Assembly (NCBI GenBank): GCA_009777845.1
Contig: WRLD01000021.1
Span: 1 to 52,492 of the forward strand
Source: Defluviitaleaceae bacterium
GTDB taxonomy: Bacteria > Bacillota > Clostridia > Lachnospirales > WQUN01
DNA length: 52,492 bases
Reading direction: 5' to 3'
The position numbers were made by a program, and so were the translations under genes. Below the pieces are notes generated by a model, which was not told the DNA's origin, made no database searches, and worked only from the letters and a program-made list of their open reading frames with translations. Below, piece by piece: positions 34,074 to 43,841 of the stretch. The stretch's first letter is position 1, and the number at the start of each line of letters is the position of its first letter.

Positions 34074-34518
34074 TGTCTAACTCCCTGTACGTGTCGCCGT
34101 AATTTTCAATGTTAAGCTCCCTGTAGTCGCTACCGTAATTTTCGTCACAGCTTATTGTAACCCAAAAAACATTTTTAGGGAAAAAATTTATTGCGCGCTC
34201 CGCCCATTCTACCAAGCAAACGCCGTCAGAATAAAAATAATCCTCGTAGCCCACGGTTTCCAGCTCTGATTCGTCCTTTAAGCGGTACAAATCGAAATGA
34301 TAGAGCGGAAGCGCGCCGCCATTGTATTCGTTCATTATATTAAATGTAGGGCTTGTAATGCCTTCGTAGCCCATAGCGCGCGCAAAGCCCTTGGAAAAAA
34401 CGGTTTTCCCTGCGCCTAGGTCGCCGCTTAGGCAGTAAATATCGCCCGATTTTGCGGCCTTGCCTAGCTTGTATGCAAGGCCGAGCGTGTCCTCGGTACA
34501 AAAACTTTCATACTTCAA
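34054..34518 (-). CDS. tsaE: tRNA t6A modification ATPase TsaE
   Basis: An ATPase (about 154 aa) that resets the TsaBD complex in t6A synthesis. The Walker A is GDLGAGKTVFSKG; SPTFNIMNEY and HFDLYRL are family motifs, and LVEWAER is seen near the end. TTG 34518 (then KYESFCTEDT) follows AAGGTGATTAGA and matches the usual TsaE start; the ORF could extend to 34551. The C-terminus carries two 12-residue repeats, YGSDYRELNIEN and YGDTYRELDIEN, beyond the normal end. These come from a 36-bp duplication that includes the tsaB start. Confidence 0.9.
   Translation of the reverse strand: MKYESFCTEDTLGLAYKLGKAAKSGDIYCLSGDLGAGKTVFSKGFARAMGYEGITSPTFNIMNEYNGGALPLYHFDLYRLKDESELETVGYEDYFYSDGVCLVEWAERAINFFPKNVFWVTISCDENYGSDYRELNIENYGDTYRELDIENTCD
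34061..34143 (-). repeat. 36-bp tandem duplication in tsaE end/tsaB start
   Basis: Two successive copies (minus strand) carry GGGAGtTAGACATTGAAAAT and GGGAGCTTAACATTGAAAAT. Each contains a ribosome binding site and a TTG start for tsaB. The upstream copy would start a short frame, TTG-AAA-ATT-ACG..., ending in TAG after ten codons. Confidence 0.85.
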
Positions 34519-34658
34519 TCTAATCACCTTAATTAACTCTAACACAATCATTTGTTTAAAACAAACAAAAACAAAACTATTCCATTTTTTTTTATTTGTG
34601 GTAGAATGAAATATATGTTATTATTTCCTGTGTACGGAGAAATAGGAGGTATCCAGTT

Positions 34659-35585
34659 ATGGTCGGTAGCAGCAATAAACGGATTCCCGAAATGGTTGAC
34701 ACTAACGAGCAAACCCTACAGCTTATGGAGTTTGTTGTGTCGGGCGGGCATTTTGGAATAAATGTCGCCAAGGTAAGCGAAATAATGAAATACAGCCAAT
34801 ATCCCATTACCCCTATGCCAAACTCTAACCCATTTGTAGAGGGCATATTCCGTCCGCGTACAGAAACGATGACGGTTATCAATTTGGCGGCTTATATGGG
34901 CTTGCCTCCGTCCGAGGACGAGGAACGCGATATTTTAATTATTACCAAGCTGAATAATGTCGAAACGGCGTTCCATGTACACGGCGTGGAAACAATAGAC
35001 GCAATACGCATGTCTGATATAGAAAAGCCCGACACCACCATTTACGGCGGCGAGGAGGGCATGGCTACAGGCATAGCCAAGCACAACGACAAGCTCATTA
35101 CCATAGTAGACTTTGAAAAAATACTAATCGACATAAGCCCCAACCTAGGCTTTTCGCCAAGCGATGTAGACTCGCTCGGCATGAGAAGCCGCTCCACAAA
35201 GCCTATTCTCATAGTGGAGGATTCCCCTATTCTGGAGCGTTCGATTCTCGGCTCTATGGAAAAGGCTGGCTTTGTGAACGCAATAATGGTGTCCAACGGA
35301 AAGGAAGCGTGGGATTACCTAGAGCGGTTTAGAGGAAGCGAAGGCCCGCTAGAGGAGCATGTATGCGCCGTTGTCACCGATATAGAAATGCCGCTAATGG
35401 ACGGCTATACCTTGCTTAGAAAAATAAAAGAGGACAAGGACTTTAAACGGCTTCCCGTGGTCGTGTTTTCGTCACTTGTCACAGAGGAATACCGCGAGCA
35501 GGGCGAAAGGCTAGGCGCGGTCGCTTGTATATCCAAGCCCGAAATAAACAAGCTCATTACTATTTTGGACGAACATATCCTTTAG
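34659..35585 (+). CDS. cheV: Chemotaxis protein CheV (CheW-receiver fusion)
   Basis: A 308-aa adaptor with an N-terminal CheW domain (about 20-165; GIFRPRTETMTVINLAAYMG) and a C-terminal receiver (about 183-308) with VEDSP and phosphoacceptor Asp241 (VTDIEMPLMDGY) and conserved Lys in SKPE. It couples receptors to CheA and, when phosphorylated, helps adaptation. AGGAGGTATCCAGTT precedes the ATG. It is transcribed away from tsaE from a shared 107-bp region that contains a palindromic TTTGTTTAAAACAAA; no convincing promoter was found. A ten-base gap separates it from the helicase gene. Confidence 0.95.
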   Translation: MVGSSNKRIPEMVDTNEQTLQLMEFVVSGGHFGINVAKVSEIMKYSQYPITPMPNSNPFVEGIFRPRTETMTVINLAAYMGLPPSEDEERDILIITKLNNVETAFHVHGVETIDAIRMSDIEKPDTTIYGGEEGMATGIAKHNDKLITIVDFEKILIDISPNLGFSPSDVDSLGMRSRSTKPILIVEDSPILERSILGSMEKAGFVNAIMVSNGKEAWDYLERFRGSEGPLEEHVCAVVTDIEMPLMDGYTLLRKIKEDKDFKRLPVVVFSSLVTEEYREQGERLGAVACISKPEINKLITILDEHIL

Positions 35586-35597
35586 GCAGGTGGATTG

Positions 35598-38500
35598 ATG
35601 CCTACACCGCAATCGGATATTACCAAGGGTGCGATTCTCAATTTAAGCTCCAATGTTGACGCTTACGAACGCGGGGAGCGGTATTTCCGCGAGGGAAAGC
35701 TGCTGTCGTACACCGCGACAGAGGGAGCGGACGGCACAATCACCGTTTGCTCCATTGTAGAGGGTAACTATAAAAATTATAATGTGTCCTTGGAGCTGGA
35801 TAGTGCAGGCGCGCTATCTGGCTATTCCTGTAGCTGTCAAAGCCACGTTATTTGGCGCGGTGCGTGTAAGCATGTTGTTGCGGTGCTTTTTGCAGAGCTA
35901 GAGGGAAGCCATATCGTATTTTCCGAAGCCAGAATGAAAATACACGCCCAAAGACTGACAAACAATCTGGAAAAAATAATTTTCGAGGGCATAGACGAGG
36001 AATTTCCTATGCAGGACGTGTATTCCGAGGGAAATAGCCCAAGGCTTACGCCGTCCCTGTCCTGCTCCAAGAAAGGCGCGTATGTTACCTTTTCGGTGGG
36101 CTATGCGCGAAGCTATGTAATAAAAAGCATTGCCAGCTTTGTAAAGAGCTTCAAAACTGGCGAAACGGTGACATACGGGCAGGGGCTTACGCTTACGCAC
36201 CGCAAGGAAATATTTGACGAGGTATCGCAGGCTCTTATCGGCTTTATCACGCATGAGGACGCGCTGTACGCCGAGGTCGGCAAGCGTTTAAGCCGCCAAT
36301 TTCAGTTTGCGAGCCACCCTCTTTTTTCGTGCCGCGAGCTAGAGCTTAGTCCGCGTAATGCCGACGATTTTTTTGCGATTTGCCAGGAGCTGGAATGTAC
36401 AATTGACAACGACGAGGCGCGGCTAATGAAAATAACCGACGACCGTCCGCCGTTTGTGTTTCACATAAGCGATTCTGATGGGGCTACGCAGTTACATTCG
36501 CAGGAAATAGACTATTTTTTGCTACAGGGCGTTACCTTTTTTTATTTTTTCATAGGCGAGGACATTTTCCGTGTGCGTAGGGCGGACGGACAGCTGATTA
36601 ACTCGCTGTTAAAGGCGATAGATGAATCGCCGTCTAAAAGGGTTTTGTTTACAGGCGAGGAACAACAGCGTTTTGTGTCTGTTGTTTTGCCGCGCCTAAG
36701 AAAGATGGGCGTGGCTTCTGGCGATTTCGGCGAAAATACAGCCTCGGCGCTTGTTACAAAGATGTTTTTTGATACGGACAATAAGGACATTACCGCGCGC
36801 GTGGAGTTTAGCTACGAGGGCGAAAATAATAATCCAGTTGCGGAATATATAACAAAACGTAAGCTGACGGCATTCGGCTTCAATCAAGAAGGCGGCGGTG
36901 CCGCCTCCAATTTCGCCGACCTATCACAGCAAGCAACACAACGTCACGAGGAGCAACAACCTCGCATACAAAAAAAGGAAAACAGCTTCCGCCTAAGGGG
37001 CAGCGAGCTAATCTACTCTTTCCTGCACGAAAAAAACGCAATCGAGGCGTTAAGCGATTGTGCAGAAATTTTTGTTAGCGAGGATTTACAAAAAAAGACA
37101 ATCCGCGCACAATCGCCTACGGTTGGCTTGCGGCTTGCAGGTAATTTGTTAAAGGTTTCGTTGCAGGATTCGGGGTACGACATGGGCGAGCTGCTCGAAG
37201 CCTTAGATTCGTACCGCCTAAGGAAAAAATTCCACCGCCTTAAAGACGGGCGTTTTATTACGCTGGACAACGAGGCGGTTAATGCCGCGGCGCAGTTTTT
37301 GGACGCGCTAGAGGTTTCCAAGAAGGATATACGCGGAAAATCGCTGGAAATCCCTTCGTACCGCGCCTTGTACGTAGACGATATAACAAAAAACATGGAA
37401 ACAACACGCGACAAGAATTTTGACGAGCTATTGGCTAATTTTAAGGACAATTCCGCGCTTGGCTTCAAAACGCCGAACGGCCTGGGCGGAATTTTGCGTG
37501 AGTACCAAAAGGCAGGCTATCGCTGGCTTAAAACACTGTCGTTTTATGGCTTCGGCGGTATTTTGGCAGACGATATGGGGCTAGGCAAAACGCTACAGAT
37601 TATCGCACTTTTGACTAGCGACCTGCTAGGCAAAAAAGCCAAGCCTGCAATAGTTGTCGCGCCGACTTCCTTATTATATAACTGGGAAAACGAAATAATA
37701 AAATTCTCGCCGCAGTTGAAAACACAGCTGATTTCTGGCTTGCCAGACAAGCGGCGCGAGCTGTTGAAGGCAAGCGATGCGCATGTTTTGATTACAACGT
37801 ATGATATGCTAAAGCGAGATATAGAATTTTACGAGAACATGGAGTTTTCGTATGTAATCGCGGACGAAGCGCAAAATATAAAAAACCCGACCACGCAGGC
37901 GGCAAAAAGCGTAAAGCAGTTAAACGGCAATGTACGGTTTGCGTTGACAGGAACGCCTATTGAAAACACGCTCACGGAGCTGTGGTCGATATTTGACTTT
38001 ATTATGCCTGGTTATTTGCGTAGCCACGGCAGATTTTCGCGCATGTACGAAACGCCGATTATCAAATACAACGACACAGAAAAGGCGGCACGGCTACGCA
38101 GACAAATCGCGCCGTTTGTGCTTAGGCGCGTAAAAAAGAGCGTGCTGAAGGAGCTACCCGAGAAAAACGAAACCACGTTGCCTGCCGAGCTTTTCCCCGA
38201 GCAAAAGAAGCTGTATCAAGCAAATTTGCTTGAAGCTATCGGCGCGTTTGACGAAATGGCGGCAAACAAGGACACTATTTCCATTTTGGCACAGCTTACG
38301 CGGCTTAGACAAATTTGCTGTCACCCTGCCATGTTTTTGGAAGATTTTGGCGGAGAAAGCGGCAAATTTGCCTTGACGTTAGAAATTATACAAATGGCGT
38401 TAGATTCGGGGCATAGAATACTTCTGTTTTCGCAATTTACAAAAATGCTCGCGCTTTTCAAGGACGAGCTGACCGTGCCGTTTTTTTACCTTGACGGCGC

Positions 38501-38867
38501 GACAAAATCTAAGGAACGCATGGAAATGGTCGAGCGTTTTAATTCTGGCGAGCGCGATTTATTTCTTATTTCGCTCAAGGCAGGCGGCACTGGGCTGAAT
38601 TTGACTGGCGCGGACGTGGTAATCCATTATGACCCATGGTGGAATCCGTCCGTTATGGAGCAGGCCTCCGACCGCGCCCACCGCTACGGACAGGAAAAGC
38701 CCGTACAGGTCTATAATATCGTAGCCAAGGACACTATCGAAGAAAAAATCATGGAATTGCAGGAGAAAAAACGAGGATTGATTGATTCGGTGATTACTGA
38801 GGGCGGTAGCTTTATCAATTTGCTTTCGGAGGAGGAGCTACGGAAATTGTTCGCATTTACGCCGTGA
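35598..38867 (+). CDS. SNF2-family helicase with SWIM zinc finger
   Basis: A 1089-aa DNA translocase. The N-terminal SWIM finger has CSC-x9-CKH (Cys78, Cys80, Cys90, His92). A long middle region (about 100-590, SNF2-associated type) precedes the SF2 motor: Walker A GILADDMGLGKT (Lys664), DEAQ box with Asp756, ALTGTPIENTL (motif III), and the C-terminal helicase with GGTGLNLTGAD and DRAHRYGQ (motif VI). This is the common bacterial SWIM-SNF2 (RapA-like) form. ATG 35598 follows AGGTGG; TTG 35595 is adjacent. It is 12 bases after cheV and probably co-transcribed. The role in the cell (DNA repair or RNA polymerase recycling) is not shown by sequence. Confidence 0.93.
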   Translation: MPTPQSDITKGAILNLSSNVDAYERGERYFREGKLLSYTATEGADGTITVCSIVEGNYKNYNVSLELDSAGALSGYSCSCQSHVIWRGACKHVVAVLFAELEGSHIVFSEARMKIHAQRLTNNLEKIIFEGIDEEFPMQDVYSEGNSPRLTPSLSCSKKGAYVTFSVGYARSYVIKSIASFVKSFKTGETVTYGQGLTLTHRKEIFDEVSQALIGFITHEDALYAEVGKRLSRQFQFASHPLFSCRELELSPRNADDFFAICQELECTIDNDEARLMKITDDRPPFVFHISDSDGATQLHSQEIDYFLLQGVTFFYFFIGEDIFRVRRADGQLINSLLKAIDESPSKRVLFTGEEQQRFVSVVLPRLRKMGVASGDFGENTASALVTKMFFDTDNKDITARVEFSYEGENNNPVAEYITKRKLTAFGFNQEGGGAASNFADLSQQATQRHEEQQPRIQKKENSFRLRGSELIYSFLHEKNAIEALSDCAEIFVSEDLQKKTIRAQSPTVGLRLAGNLLKVSLQDSGYDMGELLEALDSYRLRKKFHRLKDGRFITLDNEAVNAAAQFLDALEVSKKDIRGKSLEIPSYRALYVDDITKNMETTRDKNFDELLANFKDNSALGFKTPNGLGGILREYQKAGYRWLKTLSFYGFGGILADDMGLGKTLQIIALLTSDLLGKKAKPAIVVAPTSLLYNWENEIIKFSPQLKTQLISGLPDKRRELLKASDAHVLITTYDMLKRDIEFYENMEFSYVIADEAQNIKNPTTQAAKSVKQLNGNVRFALTGTPIENTLTELWSIFDFIMPGYLRSHGRFSRMYETPIIKYNDTEKAARLRRQIAPFVLRRVKKSVLKELPEKNETTLPAELFPEQKKLYQANLLEAIGAFDEMAANKDTISILAQLTRLRQICCHPAMFLEDFGGESGKFALTLEIIQMALDSGHRILLFSQFTKMLALFKDELTVPFFYLDGATKSKERMEMVERFNSGERDLFLISLKAGGTGLNLTGADVVIHYDPWWNPSVMEQASDRAHRYGQEKPVQVYNIVAKDTIEEKIMELQEKKRGLIDSVITEGGSFINLLSEEELRKLFAFTP

Positions 38868-38900
38868 TTACAATAAATTTACCCTATTAAATAAAAAATT

Positions 38901-38929
38901 TTGCATATTACGGAATATTGCATTATACT
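38901..38929 (+). promoter_or_regulatory. Possible promoter of the flhA operon
   Basis: TTGCAT (38901-38906), 17 bases, TATACT (38924-38929), about 47 bases ahead of the flhA ATG in an AT-rich gap of 108 bp. The -10 is good; the -35 matches only TTG. Confidence 0.45.
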
Positions 38930-38975
38930 ATGGTGTGACGTATGCCTTATTCCTTTCCCGAGGTGCTTGCCTATT

Positions 38976-41021
38976 ATGAAGAAAAAAGAGATGTTCATCG
39001 GTATAGCCATAGTCGCAATGGTTCTTGCGATTATTACGCCCCTGCCTGCCTCCATGGTAGACTTCCTTTTGATGGTTATTATCGGGCTGGCGGTAATTAT
39101 TTTGCTTAACGCGCTGTACGCAAAGGAATCATTGGAAATGTCGATGTTTCCTACTATTTTATTGGTAACCACGCTATTTAGAATTACGCTTAACATAAAT
39201 ACCACTCGTCTTATTCTGCGTGACGGCTACGCAGGCGGTGTTATTGAAACCTTCGGGCAGGTTGTTGTTGCAGGCAATCTTATCTTGGGTCTTATCCTGT
39301 TTTTGGTAATATTGCTTGCGAGCTTTCTCGTTATCGTCAAAGGCTCGGAGCGTGTAGCGGAGGTAACCGCTAGGTTTACGCTAGATGCTATGCCTGGTAA
39401 GCAGATGGCAATTGATGCTGACCTCAACACAGGACTTATTGACGAGGACGAAGCAAAGGCGCGCCGCAAAAAAATACAAGACGAAGCAAACTTCTACGGA
39501 GCAATGGACGGCGCGGTTAAGTTTATCAAGGGTGATGCGATTTTTAGTATCGTGCTTGTGTTTATAAACCTGCTCGGCGGTACTGCCATGGGCATGACTG
39601 GCATGGTGGAAACCGCAGCGCCTGGCGTATGGGGCGCGTTAAGCCACTTTGGCTTGCTCACTGTCGGCGATGGCATGATGTCACAAATTCCCTCGCTTCT
39701 TATTGCGTTGGCTACAGGTCTTATTGTTACCAAGGCTACCGCAGAGGAAGAAATTTCCGGCTCGCTATCCAAGCAGCTACTGGCAAGGCCGCTTGTGCTG
39801 CTGATTACAGGTGTTTCTCTTGTTTTCCTTGGCATTTTCGGCAATATGCCGTCGTTCATTTTTGTGCCTGCGGGGCTTGCGCTTATGATGTTGTCGCGGA
39901 AAATGAACACCTCGGAAACGCTTTCGTCTATAGAGTCGGAAATTACTACGGACGATGTGGAAGCCGAAGAAATGCGCCGACCCGACGATATGCTTCCCCT
40001 TACTGATGTGGATATGATACGCTTGTGCTTTGGTTATGGGCTAATTCCGCTCGTAGCCGCCGACCAAGGCGGCGATTTGCTAGAGCGTGTGGTAATGATT
40101 CGCAGAAATATTGCGCTGGAGCTTGGCGCGATTATTCCGCAAATTAGGCTACAGGACAATATCAAGCTAAGCCCGAACCAGTACACCATTTTCATAAAGG
40201 GCGTAGAGGTAGCTGGCGGAGAAATAATGTTCGACCACTATATGGCTATGAACTCGGGCTATGTAGAGGAAGAAATAGACGGAATCGAAACGGTAGAGCC
40301 TTTCGCAGGGCTTCCTGCCATGTGGATTTCCGAGTCGCAACGGGAACGCGCCGAAGCGTTGGGTTATACGGTTGTTGACCCGCCTGCGATTATCGCCACC
40401 CACCTCACGGAAGTAGTTAGACAGCACTTGCACGAGCTTATTTCTCGCCAAGACGTACAAAAGCTAATCAACCACGTAAAGGAAACGCATACCGTGCTTG
40501 TTGACGAGCTTATTCCCAAGTATATGTCCGTGGGCGAGGTACAAAAGGTGCTTTCCAAGCTGTTAAAAGAAAATGTTTCTATACGCGACCTTGTGACTAT
40601 TTTGGAAACTTTGGCGGATTACGCGCCTATTACGCGCGACACCGATATGCTTACGGAATATGTACGCGCCTCGTTACGCCGCGCTATTTCCAAGAAATTC
40701 TTTGGGCAGGGCGTAAACACGGTAATCACCCTCGACCCTGCGTTGGAACAGGCGCTTACAGGCAATATCCAAAAAACGGAAATAGGCAGCTTCGTAAACA
40801 TCGACCCGCAGCTAAGCCAAAAGGTATTCGACAGCCTAAAAAAAGAGGTAAGCAAGCTAACGTCACTTGGCGTTATGCCTATTATATTAACATCGCCGTT
40901 TGTGCGTATGTATTTCAAACAATTAGTGGACGAAATAGCCCCCGATTTGGTCGTATTGAGCTATGGCGAAATTGACCAGACGGCAGAAGTCCAATCAGTA
41001 GGTATGGTGAGTGTAACATGA
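38976..41021 (+). CDS. flhA: Flagellar export apparatus protein FlhA
   Basis: Core membrane component of the flagellar type III export gate. In 681 aa: about seven or eight TM segments in the first 310 residues, with the FHIPEP-region text LVVTTLFRITLNINTTRLIL and DEDEAKARRKK, then the cytoplasmic domain binding chaperone-substrate complexes. The ATG at 38976 follows GAGGTG; the longer frame begins in the promoter region. Its stop overlaps flhF (ATGA). flhB and the fliP-fliQ-fliR set are not upstream; a helicase lies there instead. Confidence 0.96.
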   Translation: MKKKEMFIGIAIVAMVLAIITPLPASMVDFLLMVIIGLAVIILLNALYAKESLEMSMFPTILLVTTLFRITLNINTTRLILRDGYAGGVIETFGQVVVAGNLILGLILFLVILLASFLVIVKGSERVAEVTARFTLDAMPGKQMAIDADLNTGLIDEDEAKARRKKIQDEANFYGAMDGAVKFIKGDAIFSIVLVFINLLGGTAMGMTGMVETAAPGVWGALSHFGLLTVGDGMMSQIPSLLIALATGLIVTKATAEEEISGSLSKQLLARPLVLLITGVSLVFLGIFGNMPSFIFVPAGLALMMLSRKMNTSETLSSIESEITTDDVEAEEMRRPDDMLPLTDVDMIRLCFGYGLIPLVAADQGGDLLERVVMIRRNIALELGAIIPQIRLQDNIKLSPNQYTIFIKGVEVAGGEIMFDHYMAMNSGYVEEEIDGIETVEPFAGLPAMWISESQRERAEALGYTVVDPPAIIATHLTEVVRQHLHELISRQDVQKLINHVKETHTVLVDELIPKYMSVGEVQKVLSKLLKENVSIRDLVTILETLADYAPITRDTDMLTEYVRASLRRAISKKFFGQGVNTVITLDPALEQALTGNIQKTEIGSFVNIDPQLSQKVFDSLKKEVSKLTSLGVMPIILTSPFVRMYFKQLVDEIAPDLVVLSYGEIDQTAEVQSVGMVSVT

Positions 41022-42259
41022 AGGTAAAACGCTACGAAGGCAAGAGCGAGGCCGCCCTTATGCCCATTATAATAGAAGAAATGGGCGAGGGCGCAACAAT
41101 AATAAGCGTAAAGCAAAAGCCTAAAACAGGCTTCTTTGGGTTTTTTAGAAAACCGAGCGTAATTATCACAGCGGCGTGCGAGGACGATTTAGAGCTAATC
41201 GGCTTAATAAACAAGTCCGAAGCAAAAGCCCCCGCCGCGCGTGAGGAACAAAAGCCGCTTTCTACCGACCTAGAGGCAAGCAAGCCAAGCGCGTCCTCCT
41301 CTATAGAGGAATCCATGTCTATTTTGTTAAAGGAAGCGCGAAAGGCCGCCAACCAAATAGAGCAGGAAAACAGCAATCAGCTAAAAAACAAAGCGGAAAC
41401 GCCAAAAAAACCAGACCAAAAATACGCACACAGCATGGTGCAGTTATTTTATGATACAATGATTAAGCAAGAAGTTCTGCCAGATGTGGCGGAGCATATT
41501 CTACGCGAGCTAGAAAGCGTAGACGAGGATAGCCAGGTAGACGTTCGTATTCTAATCAAGGCGGTGTACAGCAGTATTGTTGATACACTAAAGGGTTCTA
41601 CCTTGATTGACACTAGCAAAAAGGGCGAATCGCAGGTAATCGTGTTCATGGGGCCTACAGGGGTAGGCAAGACTACGACCATAGCCAAGCTATCTTCTGT
41701 TTTGACACTAAAGCACAATTTAAAGGTCGGGCTGATTACTGCCGACACGTACCGCATAGCCGCTGTAGAACAATTGAAAACCTATGCCGACATTTTGGGG
41801 CTTGATATAAGAGTAGTATACAATGCAAGCGAAATGGACGAACACCTAAAGGCATTACGCGCCAAATGCGATATTGTTCTAATAGATACCGCAGGGCGAA
41901 GCCATAAGCACGCCGAAAGCATGGGCGAGCTTAAAGCCCTGCTCGACACTATACCCGACAGCAAGCGGTATTTGGTGGTAAGCATAACAACTAGATACAA
42001 TGACCTATGCAAAATAGTAAATATGTTCGACCAGCAAACCGATTTTAATTTAATTTTCACAAAGCTGGACGAGGCAGAGGCACTCGGCACGCTTATGAAT
42101 TTGTGCTGTTTGATGGGAAAAAAGGCGGCGTATGTAACCTTTGGGCAAAATGTACCAGACGATATGGAAGCCATCAAGCCAGATAAAGTAGCAAAATCCC
42201 TGCTTGGCCTTGTGGAGGGCGAAGCGCACCCCTACGCGGAAAGCAGGGACACAAAATGA
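41018..42259 (+). CDS. flhF: SRP-like GTPase FlhF
   Basis: GTPase that sets flagellar number and place at the membrane. In 413 aa: an N-terminal B domain (VKRYEGKSEAALMPIIIEE), a variable linker (about 75-145), the N domain and the G domain with GPTGVGKTTT (Lys218), DTYRIAAVEQL, DTAGRS and TKLDEA. All GTP-binding boxes are present. Start and stop each overlap neighbours by four bases (ATGA), so flhA-flhF-flhG are translationally coupled. Confidence 0.95.
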   Translation: MKVKRYEGKSEAALMPIIIEEMGEGATIISVKQKPKTGFFGFFRKPSVIITAACEDDLELIGLINKSEAKAPAAREEQKPLSTDLEASKPSASSSIEESMSILLKEARKAANQIEQENSNQLKNKAETPKKPDQKYAHSMVQLFYDTMIKQEVLPDVAEHILRELESVDEDSQVDVRILIKAVYSSIVDTLKGSTLIDTSKKGESQVIVFMGPTGVGKTTTIAKLSSVLTLKHNLKVGLITADTYRIAAVEQLKTYADILGLDIRVVYNASEMDEHLKALRAKCDIVLIDTAGRSHKHAESMGELKALLDTIPDSKRYLVVSITTRYNDLCKIVNMFDQQTDFNLIFTKLDEAEALGTLMNLCCLMGKKAAYVTFGQNVPDDMEAIKPDKVAKSLLGLVEGEAHPYAESRDTK

Positions 42260-43143
42260 TAATAGACCAAGCAAGACGGCTTAGAGAGCTAATGCTAGAG
42301 AGCAACAATGCCGCACAGCCCGAAAAAATAAAGACTACTATGTCCGCGCGTGTTATTTCTATAGCGAGCGGAAAGGGCGGGGTAGGGAAGTCTAACTTTA
42401 CTATAAACCTAGCTATCCAAATGCGTAAGCTCGGTAAGCGTGTCGCTATTATTGATGCGGATTTTGGGCTTGCAAATGTGGAAATTCTGCTTGGTGTCGC
42501 GCCGAAGTATACCGTGGCCGATGTCTTGAACGGCACGGTAGACATGGAATCTGCGCTTACCATAGGGCCTATGGGCTGTATGTTTTTGTCGGGCGGCTCG
42601 GGAATGGCCGCGCTTACAGACTTGACCGACAACCAAATTTCGCGCTTGACACAGGGCTTTATACAGCTAGACAGCTTAGTTGACTATATTTTAATCGACA
42701 CGCGGGCGGGCATATCCAACGCGGTGACAAACTTTATACGCGCCTCGTCCGACACAATAGTGGTAACTACGCCCGACCCAACGGCGATAGCGGATGCGTA
42801 TGCCTTAATCAAGTCGGTAAAGGCGACCATGCCCGACATAGGCGTGCTAAAGCTAGTAATCAACTGCGTTATGAGCGAGGCGGAGGCCAACGATGTGTTT
42901 GAAAAGCTGAACGGCGTATCGGCGCGCTTCCTTGGCATAAAATTGCTTTTCCTCGGCTATATTCCGTTTGATTCGTACCTGGTACGCGCCGTGAGAAAAC
43001 AGCGGCCTGTGTCTATGCAGTATCCCTTTGCGGAAAGCGCGAATAAATATAGCCTAATGTGTGCAAATCTTTTAAATATGGAAGCAAGCAAAAAGGGCAA
43101 TATTCAGAATTTTGTAATGAAGCTAATAGGGCGGTTTGCCTAG
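42256..43143 (+). CDS. flhG: MinD-like ATPase FlhG (YlxH)
   Basis: Partner of FlhF; it limits flagellar number and stimulates FlhF GTP hydrolysis. The N-terminal activator helix has DQARRLREL, the motif that contacts FlhF. The deviant Walker A is GKGGVGKS (Lys45, signature Lys40), with IIDADFGLANVEILLG and IDTRAG (Walker B region). Length 295 aa fits. The C-terminal helix (about 280-295) has an amphipathic look suited to membrane binding. It overlaps flhF by four bases and is followed 16 bases later by a PilZ protein. Confidence 0.94.
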   Translation: MIIDQARRLRELMLESNNAAQPEKIKTTMSARVISIASGKGGVGKSNFTINLAIQMRKLGKRVAIIDADFGLANVEILLGVAPKYTVADVLNGTVDMESALTIGPMGCMFLSGGSGMAALTDLTDNQISRLTQGFIQLDSLVDYILIDTRAGISNAVTNFIRASSDTIVVTTPDPTAIADAYALIKSVKATMPDIGVLKLVINCVMSEAEANDVFEKLNGVSARFLGIKLLFLGYIPFDSYLVRAVRKQRPVSMQYPFAESANKYSLMCANLLNMEASKKGNIQNFVMKLIGRFA

Positions 43144-43159
43144 GTTTTAGGAGGTTCGG

Positions 43160-43816
43160 GTGTATATTGACTATTTCAAATCGGGCGTGCGTGTGCAGAT
43201 TCAACGCCCTAGTGATAGCCCTGCTGGCGGCTTCGTTTGTAAGGTAGAGGATTTTGTACCCGAAAAACGAGAGGTGCTTGTGCATACGCCTGTTGAAAAC
43301 AATAGGCCTGTCGAGCTGAACGCAGGCGACAGGCTAAGTCTGCGGCTTATGTCCGACAACGCTATTTACTGCTTTAAGGCTACCTTGGTAGCCCATACCG
43401 ATGTGGACGGCTTTGACGTAGTGCGAATCCACATAGACGACGACGGCGAAAAAATTCAACGCCGCTCGGCGTTTAGGTTCAACTGCGCTATTCCTGTCAA
43501 CTTTAGCGTAATTTACACAAGCGGCCAAAAGGCAGAGCGCGAGCAGGGCGTAATAACCGACCTAAGCGCGGGCGGCACAAAAATCTACACAAACAAAAGC
43601 CTGCCGATGGGAACACTGCTAAATATTTCCATTCCGCTTGGCGACGAGCTAATTGTGGCGCTTGGTTCTATCCGTTCCAAGGTCGATATGCCCGAAAAAT
43701 CAAAATTTACGTATCAATACGGCGTTAGGTTTGCTATGATGCCAGAGTCAGACCAGGAGCAGATTATACAGTTTATGTATAAAATGCAGAGGAATGAGCT
43801 AAGAAAAGCACGATAG
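43160..43816 (+). CDS. YcgR-like PilZ flagellar brake protein
   Basis: A 218-aa protein with an N-terminal YcgR-like domain (about 1-100) and a C-terminal PilZ domain (about 105-210). The c-di-GMP signature is seen: QRRSAFRF (RxxxR) and DLSAGG. In Bacillus the related YpfA/DgrA slows the motor when c-di-GMP is high. The start is GTG 43160 after AGGAGG. Its place in the flagellar operon supports a motility role. Confidence 0.9.
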   Translation: MYIDYFKSGVRVQIQRPSDSPAGGFVCKVEDFVPEKREVLVHTPVENNRPVELNAGDRLSLRLMSDNAIYCFKATLVAHTDVDGFDVVRIHIDDDGEKIQRRSAFRFNCAIPVNFSVIYTSGQKAEREQGVITDLSAGGTKIYTNKSLPMGTLLNISIPLGDELIVALGSIRSKVDMPEKSKFTYQYGVRFAMMPESDQEQIIQFMYKMQRNELRKAR

Positions 43817-43841
43817 GGGCGTTGCCCCGTTTCTCCGAAGG
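43817..43841 (+). terminator. Weak hairpin after PilZ gene
   Basis: GGGGC-GTT-GCCCC-GTTTCTCCG follows the stop, similar to the gene-end hairpins elsewhere. The U-tract is short, so it may only attenuate the operon. Confidence 0.45.
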
